A stretch of 64,000 nucleotides of DNA from Helicobacter fennelliae (lineage in GTDB: Bacteria; Campylobacterota; Campylobacteria; Campylobacterales; Helicobacteraceae), in NCBI RefSeq assembly GCF_900451005.1, contig NZ_UGIB01000001.1:806001-870000 (forward strand). The letters are read 5' to 3'. The stretch's first letter is position 1. Each line of letters opens with the position of its first letter. The notes under the pieces were generated by a model. The model searched no databases and was not told the DNA's origin. It saw nothing but the letters and a program-made list of their open reading frames with translations. Positions 51,811 to 60,572 of the stretch are shown one piece after another. Both the position numbers and the translations under genes were made by a program.

Positions 51811-53419
51811 GCTTTATCAAAAATACTACACTCTAGGAGTATATGTAGATACTTGGGGTTGGAATGAAGGAAAAATCTCGCATGTCTTTTTAGGACTTAA
51901 AAAAGAATATCAGCTTGTTAATGAGAACTTTAAAGGCACATTAAGTGATGAATTAAAGAAAAAATATATAGTAGAATCTGAACTAGAACAACATAGTAAA
52001 ACCACACAAATAGAACTTATAAATAACCTTACGCAAGAATATGAAAACAATGAAACAAATAGAGCAAAATGGACAGGGCAAACAAAGGTTTTTGATGAAA
52101 ATTATCTATTCTTTAGACGAGGCTATAAGGACATAACGCTTCCAGCAAAGCAATACTTTAAAGGTAAAACACTCTATCATTATCAAGCTTATAAAGATTC
52201 TCTAGCAAAATTTATCCAAAGCAATGTAAGTAACATATATGACATAGAGGGATTCTTTGGCTTTGCTCCTTATAGTTCTGCCCCCTTAAGGACTTCTAGC
52301 TATGGAGATAGGGAAAGAGGGGGCAAAGTCTTTCAAAATAATCACTATGAGTATGAAAGAGGGGAAAATAATAATACTGACAAAGAAAAACAATCAAAAA
52401 ATAGTGATAAGAACTTAGAGGATAATGAATTAAGCACATATTCCTTTAGTAAAGGACATATTCTTAAGGGCATTCGCCCATTAAGCACTTTCCAAAGTGA
52501 ACACGCCTATGCTATCAAAATACCAAATGAGAAGTATATAGAAGTGGCAAGCAAGGTATTAGAAGATGTGCTTATTTCAGATGATGACTTAAGAGGTGGC
52601 TTTTCTTTTGTAAGCAATGATAATCAATTTAGATTCTACGCACTTATAGGTCGTTCGTGTGTAGATTTTGTAATAGATAAGCTTAAAATTCTTTTTGGTA
52701 ATAGATTAAATTGGTGGGATAATGTTACTTGGACTCCGCAAGGAGCTTATGATGTAATAAAAAAACATTCAAAACAATTTAACACACAAGAAACTTCAAT
52801 GCTGCAATCACTTTTGGATATAGCCATTTTCTACCAAAACTACGCTACCTTATGTCAGATAGATTCCACTTGGGATTGTGAGAAAGGCTTGAGGGCTTTT
52901 AGCACATATTGTTATAGCACTTTACATAGTAGTCTTTTAGACGATACAAAGCTTAATCGTTTAGGAGAGCATAAGATAGAGCCATTACCAAGAGATAATG
53001 CAATAGAAAATATCGCAGATGATATAGCTATGCGTATCAACACAGGCTTATGTATCAATGCGTATTTTCAAGATGTATTGCAATACGATAACAATCTTAT
53101 GTGTGATGTTGCCTTGCTTTGCGTAAAAGAGCTTAATGGCAAACAAAGATTTGTTAAAGCAGATTCACAAAGTGATTTTATCTATCAAGATTTTGACTTT
53201 GCTAGTGATGATGAGATAATACAAAAGTCCTATAATTTAGCTATGGATAGGCAACAGCCTATTATTTTTGCTAAGATTCCACATTACAATGTGCCTCATA
53301 TTGCAAAAGAAAGCAAAGGAGTGTATATCCAATCTTTCTTAGAAAGATACGCTGGGCAAGATAGAAGTATTGGGGATTATAGAGATATATTAGAATCTAA
53401 GGAAACACACAATGCCTAA
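51800..53419 (+). CDS. Candidate permuted papain-fold T6SS effector
   Basis: 539 residues from ATG 51800. Near the start YTLGVYVDTWGWNEGKISHVFLGL has a conserved His. Much later, after AYAIKIPNEKYIEVA, comes RFYALIGRSCVDFVIDKL with a Cys in a setting like the NCxxFV of permuted NlpC/P60 enzymes, which place His before Cys. On this basis a peptidoglycan or amide hydrolase is proposed. A variable, Asn/Lys-rich linker lies near residues 200-230. The C-terminal 190 residues are unrecognised. Located between lipoprotein B and the third PAAR-like gene, as cargo genes are. Confidence 0.55.
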   Translation: MSDKLYQKYYTLGVYVDTWGWNEGKISHVFLGLKKEYQLVNENFKGTLSDELKKKYIVESELEQHSKTTQIELINNLTQEYENNETNRAKWTGQTKVFDENYLFFRRGYKDITLPAKQYFKGKTLYHYQAYKDSLAKFIQSNVSNIYDIEGFFGFAPYSSAPLRTSSYGDRERGGKVFQNNHYEYERGENNNTDKEKQSKNSDKNLEDNELSTYSFSKGHILKGIRPLSTFQSEHAYAIKIPNEKYIEVASKVLEDVLISDDDLRGGFSFVSNDNQFRFYALIGRSCVDFVIDKLKILFGNRLNWWDNVTWTPQGAYDVIKKHSKQFNTQETSMLQSLLDIAIFYQNYATLCQIDSTWDCEKGLRAFSTYCYSTLHSSLLDDTKLNRLGEHKIEPLPRDNAIENIADDIAMRINTGLCINAYFQDVLQYDNNLMCDVALLCVKELNGKQRFVKADSQSDFIYQDFDFASDDEIIQKSYNLAMDRQQPIIFAKIPHYNVPHIAKESKGVYIQSFLERYAGQDRSIGDYRDILESKETHNA

Positions 53420-55235
53420 ACCATTTATCGAAAGAAAAAATAATGCCATACTAGATGTCATAGAGCTACAAAAAGAGGGCTATACTGATATACATTTTCA
53501 AGGTGTCCATTTACTAGGCGGCTCTGAATCTAACAAACCTTATAACGAATGCTTCTTTGGCGAATTAGATTCTAAAGATAATAATCTAGGCTTAGATACT
53601 CTTAAGCCTATTTATCACTTAATCGGCGAAATAGATTATGATTCAAAAGATTCTAAAGAGAGCTTTACTCAAACCCTCCAAGTATTTCTAGGTAGCAATA
53701 CCCTAACACTCTTACATTACTCTCTCCTAGATTCTAGCCTTAACATTAAGTTAGAATGTAACTCTAAAGAATCTAAAGAAATACTAGAAAAAGAACAAAT
53801 ACAAAGAGAGCAGATACAAAGAGATTCTAACCCCATAGATTCTCTAACAAGCACCGCAATGCTTCACCCAATACTAGAAGATGATGAAATTAAATGTCCT
53901 CATAATGGAGTAGTAAAGCTAAAGAGTAATAAAGGCAAACCTTTTACTTCCAAAGGTATTCCATTAGTCTTAGAATCTGATTTATTACATAGCTCTATCA
54001 TAGGTTGCGCTAATAATATAGCAGGAGTGCCTACTCCTTGTGCCTCTGTATCTGTAATACTCCCTAGTGCAAGAGGATTAAAAAAATTTAATGATGATTA
54101 TCCTATAATGCAGGATTTAGTAAGCTCTGGAGTATTCTCTGATAAAGGCTTTCCTCTTATTTGCACACCTAAACCTAATAGTTATAAAATCAATGCACCT
54201 AGTCCTACTCATACTAAGAATATAGACAAAGAAGCTTTAAAGACACAAATAGAATTTCATAAACCTATACTAAGATTACACTATAAAATCTATCCTTCTC
54301 AAAAAGATAATCTTCCTATATATAGAATAAAGCTTGATGATAGTATTATAGAATCTAACAATGATACACCACTAGATGCCCTTAATATTGATATAGCTAA
54401 AGATACAAAAACATTAGATACAGGAACATTAAATGATAGTAGTTTAGATTCTAATCTGCAAGATATACTCTCTAAAATCTACTCTAGCTTAAAACAAACT
54501 TATGCCAAAGACTATCTTTATCAATATCTATCCTTACAATTAGATTCTAATGTCCTTATTCTCATACTTCTTATCCCTCAAAGGATTCCAAAAGTCTATA
54601 AAGAGCCTTATAAAAACTATGAACATAAAGACTATGGCATAGGGAAATATAACTATCTCTATGAATATTGCACTTTTACAACACTTAAGATAGCAGATTC
54701 TATGCAGGCGGGATTAGATTCTTATCCTAGCAATGCTACTATCCTTACATTACACACACCTTATAAAGCACAAAGACTAGAGTTGCAATTAGCAAGTGGA
54801 TTAGATAGTGTGATAGAATCTGATAGAGAGCAAACACAACAAATCATAGATTCTCTACTCACACTTCAAGTTATCAATGGAGGGCATGAAGAGAAGCATT
54901 GGGGATTTAGAGAGGAGACAGAAAACAAAGATACACAAGCAAATCCCGTGCAAACAAATATAAATACAGAAAGCAAAGATTCCAAAGCAACACAAGAAAA
55001 CAAAGACAAACAAATACTAGAGATATATTTTAGTTATGGTGATGATATGACGAGATTACAAGGAGATTCAAGACACACACAAGATGTGAATTTGCATATA
55101 AAAACACAAGGGTATAGCAATGGGGAGGAGATACATACAACATTGGAGATTCAAGGGAAAAAGCTTAGTGTAAGTGGCATAATACAAGATAATCAAGCTA
55201 TAATTATGAATGTGTTAAGCTCAAAGGATAAGTGA
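53412..55235 (+). CDS. PAAR-like spike protein, long form
   Basis: 607 residues, the fullest of three copies. N-terminal domain (ECFFGELDSKDNNLGLD), PAAR-like core near residues 150-245 (LEDDEIKCPHNGVV, IIGCANNIAG, VILPSARGLKK, ICTPKPN), and a C-terminal domain to which the remnant at 57898 is related (LLIPQRIPKVYKEPYK, then LEIYFSYGDDMTRLQ and TQDVNLHIKTQGY). It overlaps the tae4 gene, so it is likely the carrier for the amidase. Overlaps the preceding effector gene by eight bases. Confidence 0.8.
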   Translation: MPKPFIERKNNAILDVIELQKEGYTDIHFQGVHLLGGSESNKPYNECFFGELDSKDNNLGLDTLKPIYHLIGEIDYDSKDSKESFTQTLQVFLGSNTLTLLHYSLLDSSLNIKLECNSKESKEILEKEQIQREQIQRDSNPIDSLTSTAMLHPILEDDEIKCPHNGVVKLKSNKGKPFTSKGIPLVLESDLLHSSIIGCANNIAGVPTPCASVSVILPSARGLKKFNDDYPIMQDLVSSGVFSDKGFPLICTPKPNSYKINAPSPTHTKNIDKEALKTQIEFHKPILRLHYKIYPSQKDNLPIYRIKLDDSIIESNNDTPLDALNIDIAKDTKTLDTGTLNDSSLDSNLQDILSKIYSSLKQTYAKDYLYQYLSLQLDSNVLILILLIPQRIPKVYKEPYKNYEHKDYGIGKYNYLYEYCTFTTLKIADSMQAGLDSYPSNATILTLHTPYKAQRLELQLASGLDSVIESDREQTQQIIDSLLTLQVINGGHEEKHWGFREETENKDTQANPVQTNINTESKDSKATQENKDKQILEIYFSYGDDMTRLQGDSRHTQDVNLHIKTQGYSNGEEIHTTLEIQGKKLSVSGIIQDNQAIIMNVLSSKDK

Positions 55236-55963
55236 TGTTAGATACAAATGTGTGTAGAGTAAAATGTGGTGATAAAGAGATAACAATTAGGATTCAAAGA
55301 CCAGATTTTGTAAGTGTAGAAAGTGCGTATAGGGAGATAAATATAGTTGGACGCATAGAAGCAGAAGAAGCGTATAAGAAACATTATGCTGAAACAGGTA
55401 ATAAAGAGGAATCTGACGAAATATACTCTTTAACTTTAATTAAAAAGAAATATGAAACGGTAGGTGGAAATGCTTACGCACAATTCATAAGTGATATGGA
55501 TAAATATTACAACACCTGTGCCTTGCGTATTAGCTATGCCTTGAATTATAGCACCCACCCTATTAAAAATATGAAAAAGCAAGTTGTAGGCAGAGGCTAC
55601 AAAGGTAAAGATAACCACACTTACTATTTGGGTGTATTTGACATTATCGAACTTCTAAAATTAAATTGGAAAGCGTTATCTTGGACTAAATCCACTTATA
55701 ATCAAGTAAAAGACAAGATTCAATGTGGTTGCTCTGAGGATTTTTACCACAATATGACCTCAAAAGCTGAAAATCAAAAGTTTTTTAAAGAATTGCAATC
55801 CATTAAAAGAAAAGGCATTGTAGCAATGATTGGCACAGATGGGCTAAGACACACAACACTATGGAATGAAAGTAATTTTGTCGATGTAGAATTTAATTAT
55901 TATAATTTCTTAGATGGAACAAATTACATTATCAAAGAATTATATTTTTGGGATTTGTTATGA
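55235..55963 (+). CDS. tae4: Tae4-type peptidoglycan amidase effector 1
   Basis: 242 residues from ATG 55235. Catalytic Cys near residue 95 in YYNTCALRISYALNY and His near 206 in RHTTLWN, the Tae4 pattern (NTCAxRxSYALN and GHxTLW). Tae4 enzymes cut the gamma-D-Glu-mDAP bond. The residue before His is Arg in place of the usual Gly, an oddity that might lower activity. Longest N-terminus of the array. Its stop overlaps the immunity gene start. Confidence 0.85.
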   Translation: MLDTNVCRVKCGDKEITIRIQRPDFVSVESAYREINIVGRIEAEEAYKKHYAETGNKEESDEIYSLTLIKKKYETVGGNAYAQFISDMDKYYNTCALRISYALNYSTHPIKNMKKQVVGRGYKGKDNHTYYLGVFDIIELLKLNWKALSWTKSTYNQVKDKIQCGCSEDFYHNMTSKAENQKFFKELQSIKRKGIVAMIGTDGLRHTTLWNESNFVDVEFNYYNFLDGTNYIIKELYFWDLL

Positions 55964-56418
55964 AAAAAGTTCTTGTTGCATTGTGCTTCTGTCTTTCTTG
56001 TGTGTATAGCAGTAGCGATAGGTATAATATGTCGCTTCAGTTGCATTTACTGAAAGCAAGGGAATACATAGATGCTCTAAGGTCATTGGGAGTAGGGTAT
56101 TGCTTGGGATACGATATAGAAAAGCTTTATGATGAAGCAATATTGTGGTTTGGTTTTGATGATTCTAAACGCAATGATGTAATCAATGAAATAAAAATGC
56201 TTATCAATACTCAAAAAATAGAATTTGTAAAGCCTAAAAGAAAATATGATGAAAAGGCACAATTATTTCATAATTGTTTTTTAATGTACAATTCTAGCGT
56301 GTATCAAGATGAGATAGAGAATATAGCAAAGAAATATTGTAAAAATGCTGAAGTTTGCGAAAATATAAAACGACTTACAGAGCGGAAAATATGGAAAGAT
56401 TGCAAGATATTACGTTAA
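55960..56418 (+). CDS. Tai4-type immunity protein 1, altered C-terminus
   Basis: 152 residues from ATG 55960. Signal peptide (LVALCFCLSCVYSSS), then YIDALRSLGVGYCLGYD and the FLMYNSSVYQDEIE region, all Tai4-like. It blocks Tae4 in the periplasm. In place of the usual end YCKxCK it reads on for 20 residues (KNAEVCENIKRLTERK) into the start of the next toxin gene, so the 3-prime end is a recombination joint. Overlaps Tae4-2 by 28 bases. Confidence 0.75.
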   Translation: MKKVLVALCFCLSCVYSSSDRYNMSLQLHLLKAREYIDALRSLGVGYCLGYDIEKLYDEAILWFGFDDSKRNDVINEIKMLINTQKIEFVKPKRKYDEKAQLFHNCFLMYNSSVYQDEIENIAKKYCKNAEVCENIKRLTERKIWKDCKILR

Positions 56419-56972
56419 GGGCTACCGTCCAAGCACAAAAGCGGTATGAGAAAGTAGGAGGACAAGCCTTGCGTGAATTTAATAGAGATTCTGAATCTTA
56501 TATAAACACCTGTGCTTTTAAATTGAGTTATGCACTAAATTATGGGGGTATGCCACTTAATAAATATATATCAAGACAACAAATAACAAGCAGACCGATT
56601 GCTTTTCAAAACGCTTTAATTCTTGGGGATAAGGCCAATAATAATTACTTTATGAGAGTAAAAGAAATACGACAATTCCTTCAGTTAAAAAGTGTTTGGG
56701 GTAACGCAGATGAACCATATAATCCTAAAATTATGAAAACCAAGCAGGAAAACATCGATTTTTACAACAACGAATTTTCAAAGTTTGATAAAAGTGGAGT
56801 AGTAGCAATGATAATTAGTGGGTGGAGTGATGCTGGAGGGCATATCACGCTTTGGGATGGAGCAAATGAACTGAATAAAGTATTCTTGGATTATGATGAA
56901 AATTTATACAATAATTATTTATTATACGGAAATGCTATTGTAACAGAGCTTTATTTTTGGGAACTAAAATAA
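56391..56972 (+). CDS. Tae4-type amidase effector 2, shortened N-terminus
   Basis: 193 residues from ATG 56391, beginning about 65 residues into the Tae4-1 alignment. Catalytic Cys near 41 in YINTCAFKLSYALNYGG and His near 151 in GGHITLW are present, so the core looks complete. It may be active but lacks the region that in Tae4-1 precedes the core. Starts within the altered 3-prime end of immunity gene 1. Confidence 0.7.
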   Translation: MERLQDITLRATVQAQKRYEKVGGQALREFNRDSESYINTCAFKLSYALNYGGMPLNKYISRQQITSRPIAFQNALILGDKANNNYFMRVKEIRQFLQLKSVWGNADEPYNPKIMKTKQENIDFYNNEFSKFDKSGVVAMIISGWSDAGGHITLWDGANELNKVFLDYDENLYNNYLLYGNAIVTELYFWELK

Positions 56973-56983
56973 AGGAGGTTGGA

Positions 56984-57358
56984 TTGAGATATGCTGTAAT
57001 GACAATAGCGATAGTTTGTTGTTTATTGGGCAGTGAATCTAGTGATACAGAATGGGATAAACATAGATTTATAAGTAGGAAAAATCTTGGATTCACTCTT
57101 TGCTTAAAAGAATTTTACAAAGATTTACCAAATGAAATAGTCAATGCTGATAGGTTATTTGGCGTGATTGAGTTAGCTGACCCAGATGATAAGAAAAGAT
57201 TTATCGATTTTATTACAACCAATATCAATAGCTATATACCACATTTTAAATATCCTGAACTTTATCCTAAGAATTGGTATTTTGTAGCCTGCCTGAATAT
57301 GTATAATTCTCAAGAATATGAGGATATGATACAGAGAAAGGGTAAGTATGCGAAGTGA
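56984..57358 (+). CDS. Tai4-type immunity protein 2, truncated end
   Basis: About 124 residues from TTG 56984, chosen because AAAGGAGG lies at the right distance. Signal peptide (AVMTIAIVCCLLGSES), body Tai4-like to MYNSQEYEDMI, then QRKGKYAK and a stop in place of the usual EVERIVKKYCKxCK. At this point the DNA passes into a Tae4 3-prime end, so the gene was cut by recombination. Confidence 0.65.
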   Translation: MRYAVMTIAIVCCLLGSESSDTEWDKHRFISRKNLGFTLCLKEFYKDLPNEIVNADRLFGVIELADPDDKKRFIDFITTNINSYIPHFKYPELYPKNWYFVACLNMYNSQEYEDMIQRKGKYAK

Positions 57359-57482
57359 AAAAGGACATACGACTTTGTGGAATGGAAAAGATAAACACTT
57401 TGAGGACTTTGAGATTAGCGAAAATTATTTAATTGGTAACCATAATGTGGTGGATTTTCAGTTTTGGGAATTAAAAGGGTGA
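57348..57482 (+). pseudogene. Tae4 C-terminal remnant A
   Basis: 44 codons from the toxin end: EKGHTTLWNGKDKHF, then VVDFQFWELKG. Contains the catalytic His but no Cys. Its first bases lie within the cut immunity gene 2. Inactive. Confidence 0.75.
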
Positions 57483-57485
57483 GTA

Positions 57486-57896
57486 ATGAAAAAGATAGCC
57501 TTATTTTGTATTACACCATTTTTTTGTTTTTGCATTGCAAATGCAGAGGAGTTTTTGGATTCTTACAGAAAAGTCGCAGAGCTGGGTTGGTTAGGATTGG
57601 CATATTGTATGGGTATAGATGATGAAAGCGAGATTAAAAAAGAACTTGATAATTTATCGCTTGACCCCACTAGGCATAAGATAAAAATAATGGATTCAAA
57701 ATCTGCATTTAATGAGTTAAAGCAATATATTGATACAGAAAAAGAATTTTATGACATTAATGATAATAATCCAAAATTAGGTTATAAAAATTTTAAAGGT
57801 TGTATAAAAATGTTTTATTATGGCACAGGATATGGGTCAGGCTATCAGTTTGAAGTAGAACGCATAGTAGAGAAATACTGCAAGGATTGCAAATAA
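57486..57896 (+). CDS. Tai4-type immunity protein 3
   Basis: 136 residues. Signal peptide (LFCITPFFCFCIANAEE), LGLAYCMGIDDES and the complete ending FEVERIVEKYCKDCK, so intact. No intact toxin stands directly before it, only remnant A. An orphan immunity gene that could protect against foreign Tae4. Confidence 0.75.
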   Translation: MKKIALFCITPFFCFCIANAEEFLDSYRKVAELGWLGLAYCMGIDDESEIKKELDNLSLDPTRHKIKIMDSKSAFNELKQYIDTEKEFYDINDNNPKLGYKNFKGCIKMFYYGTGYGSGYQFEVERIVEKYCKDCK

Positions 57897-57897
57897 A

Positions 57898-58687
57898 ATG
57901 TCTTGTAGAATACCCTCAAACTTAGAATCTAATATTGAAATCAAAGAAACACTCTACCAAGATAAAATCATTCTCTTTGATTCTCTAAAGCAAGAATTTC
58001 AAAAATACTATGAATTCAAAGAAGTAACTCTAAACTTAGGAATCCATACTTTCTTTTTAATCTTTGTAATACCAAAAAGAATTCCTAAAATCTATCAAAA
58101 AGACTATAAGGCTTTAGATTCACAAAGAAAAGATTATGGCATAGGATATTTCAAAGAATTATTAGAATACAACAAAGACTACAAAGAAACCAATACACAA
58201 AATAATCCCTACACTCCTTTTTTACTTTATCATACTAGAGTATTTTTAGCTCCAGCTAAAGCAAAAAAGATTCACTTTGAATTTGCTTTAGGCTTAGATA
58301 ACTATGATAGAGAGTAAAGATAAAGAAAGCAATACTAATGTTTGTAAGTTTAAGGTGTTAAGTGGAGATGTTATAGAAGAAAGAGAAGAGGTAGAGAGCT
58401 TAGAAGCAAAAGAGAATCAAGTATCAATACAAGGAAACAACACAGATTCTAAGAATCAAAACAAAGAAAAGCAGATACTAGAGATATATTTTAGCTATGG
58501 TGATGATATGGCAAGATTACAAGGAGATTCAAGACATACACAAGATGTGAATCTACACATAAAAACACAAGGATATGAGGATGGGGAGGAAGTGGGAGTG
58601 CTTATTAAAACTAGTAGTGATAAGTTTAGTTTGCAGGGAAAAATTAACAATAATGAGGCTATACTCCATGATGTTTTTAAAGGATAG
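57898..58687 (+). pseudogene. PAAR-protein C-terminal remnant, frameshifted
   Basis: Two overlapping frames (57898-58317 and 58304-58687) that together match the C-terminal third of the long PAAR-like protein (VIPKRIPKIYQKDYK, ALGLDN, then LEIYFSYGDDMARLQ and TQDVNLHIKTQGY). The PAAR core itself is absent. DNA near 58468-58589 is nearly identical to 55009-55129. Remnant of a duplicated carrier-toxin-immunity unit. Confidence 0.75.
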
Positions 58688-58716
58688 ATATATTGCCATA
58701 GGAGAAGTAGAAGTCT

Positions 58717-59372
58717 ATGTCTAAACAATTAATGAAAACATTGAATCTTAAAAGACCTAAATGGGAAAGTGTAAGCAAGGCGTATATAGAAATAAATGAG
58801 ATTGGAAAAAACCTGAATGATGATTATATAAAATCAGAATTAAGATATAATTTTTTGGGCGGAAAGATTCAAAGGGCTTTTGAGAGAGAGAAAACAAAAT
58901 ATGTTAATACTTGTGCTGTAAGAGTAAGTTATGCTTTGAATTATGGGGTATGCCTCTTAAAGAATCATTAATTAGCAATGTAAAGAGTGATAGACATAAG
59001 GTAATGTTGCAAAATATGAAAAATGCAATAGAAACTTATAATAGATTAGACAAAAGCAATAATTACTATATAACAAGTTCCATAGATATGGAAACATTTT
59101 TGTGGATTAAGTTTGGGTCACCTGAAATAATACAAAAAACTATGACAACCAAGCAAGAAAATATAATTTTTCTTAATAAGCTGAAAAGTCTTAATAAACA
59201 AGGGATTATTACTATGAGAATCAACTTTAGTGACGCACAAGGGCATACAACTTTGTGGAATAAGGATAGATTTATGGATAGTAGCAATTATTTAGTAGAA
59301 TATATTATTCAAAATAATGCCAGATATTACAACCCTGTCGTAACAGAAGCTCATTTTTGGGAATTAAAATGA
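58717..59372 (+). pseudogene. Tae4-type amidase effector 3, G-tract frameshift
   Basis: A start at 58717 reads to YVNTCAVRVSYALNYG, then breaks. In the other frame it continues GMPLKES through GHTTLWNKD to FWELK at 59372. The break is at GGGG (58944-58947); Tae4-2 has GGGGG at the same codons. With one more G the protein would be complete at about 218 residues with both catalytic residues. Off as written; possible phase variant. Confidence 0.75.
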
Positions 59373-60316
59373 AAATATTGCTTTTATTGTTAGCACTTTG
59401 TTTGCATATGAACGCCAAAGAGAATCTGCATTCATTATTAAAAATACAACTAACACAAAAGGAATATCTTACAACATTGCAGACTATGAAAAGAAAGGGG
59501 TTGCTATATTGCATAAATACCTTCAAAAGTGATGGTAAGGTGTTGCGAGATATAGCATTAACAGAGCAATCTCTATCTATTGAACAAGATTTTATACAAA
59601 CCTTTTATCAACAATATCCACAACTTTTGTCAATGAAAAATGGTTGGAATGCCAATAAAACAGGCAATGTAACATTTGAATACATTAAAAGATACATAAA
59701 TGTTAATATTCCCTTTATGTCGTATTATCAGGCATATGCACCTTATAATAGATTTCCAATTTCCATACAAAAAACTAATAATGTTGATTATCTTAACAGT
59801 TTTTTACAAGAACCAATAACAGAAAGCGCAGATTATTTTATCCCTTGTATGCAATTATATGATTCTAAAGAGTATCAAGAATATGTTGTTAAAATAATAG
59901 ACTTTATTATCTGCAAAAACTGCAAAAGCTATAAAACTCAATATATGCAAAGATATCAAACAATGTATGATTCAATCGTAGGTCTTGCTAAAATGCAAGG
60001 CTTTGCACGTTGCATAGGGCATTATCAAGAAAATACTCAACATAACTTTAATAATGGCTATGATAAGATAACTAATGATATACAAAGTGGGTATTTTTTA
60101 CTTTCCCATTTTTTTGTTACTTATAATCGTATGTATGATTATAGAGGCATAGAAAAAGAGTTAGATTCATATATTCATACCATTATGAAACACGTAGTAA
60201 AACATAGCGGCAACCAATCACCTTATGTGCTTGATTGCCTAAAACTCTATGATTCCAAAGAATACCAAGACGAAGTAGAACGCATAGTTAAGAAATATTG
60301 TAAGGAATGTAAGTAA
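59369..60316 (+). CDS. Double Tai4-type immunity protein
   Basis: 315 residues from ATG 59369. One signal peptide (LLLLLALCLHMNAKE), then two Tai4 domains in tandem. The first runs to CMQLYDSKEYQEYVVKIID, the second from about residue 190 (KMQGFARCIGHYQENT) to DCLKLYDSKEYQDEVERIVKK with the final YCKECK. A fused pair made from two immunity genes could bind two Tae4 molecules or two variants. Intact. Confidence 0.75.
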   Translation: MKILLLLLALCLHMNAKENLHSLLKIQLTQKEYLTTLQTMKRKGLLYCINTFKSDGKVLRDIALTEQSLSIEQDFIQTFYQQYPQLLSMKNGWNANKTGNVTFEYIKRYINVNIPFMSYYQAYAPYNRFPISIQKTNNVDYLNSFLQEPITESADYFIPCMQLYDSKEYQEYVVKIIDFIICKNCKSYKTQYMQRYQTMYDSIVGLAKMQGFARCIGHYQENTQHNFNNGYDKITNDIQSGYFLLSHFFVTYNRMYDYRGIEKELDSYIHTIMKHVVKHSGNQSPYVLDCLKLYDSKEYQDEVERIVKKYCKECK

Positions 60317-60320
60317 AATA

Positions 60321-60563
60321 AGTCTTAAAGATTCTAAAATTATGATAACTAAACAAGAAAATATAATTTTTTATAATAGCAAATTTTCAAAATTTAGTAA
60401 AAATGGAGTGGTAGCAATGATAATTAGTGGGTGGGGTGACGCTAATGGACATATTACATTGTGGAGTGGAAAAGATAAAAAGTTTTTAGATAATTCTAAT
60501 TACTTGCTTGATAGTAGAGATACAGTTATTGTCAAAAAACTTTATTTTTGGGAATTATTGTAA
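60321..60563 (+). pseudogene. Tae4 C-terminal remnant B
   Basis: About 80 codons, open upstream, with IMITKQENIIFYNSKFSKF, GWGDANGHITLWSG and LYFWELL. It has the catalytic His but lacks the Cys-containing front. ATG 60342 could be used but no active enzyme would result. Confidence 0.75.
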
Positions 60564-60572
60564 AGGAAACTT

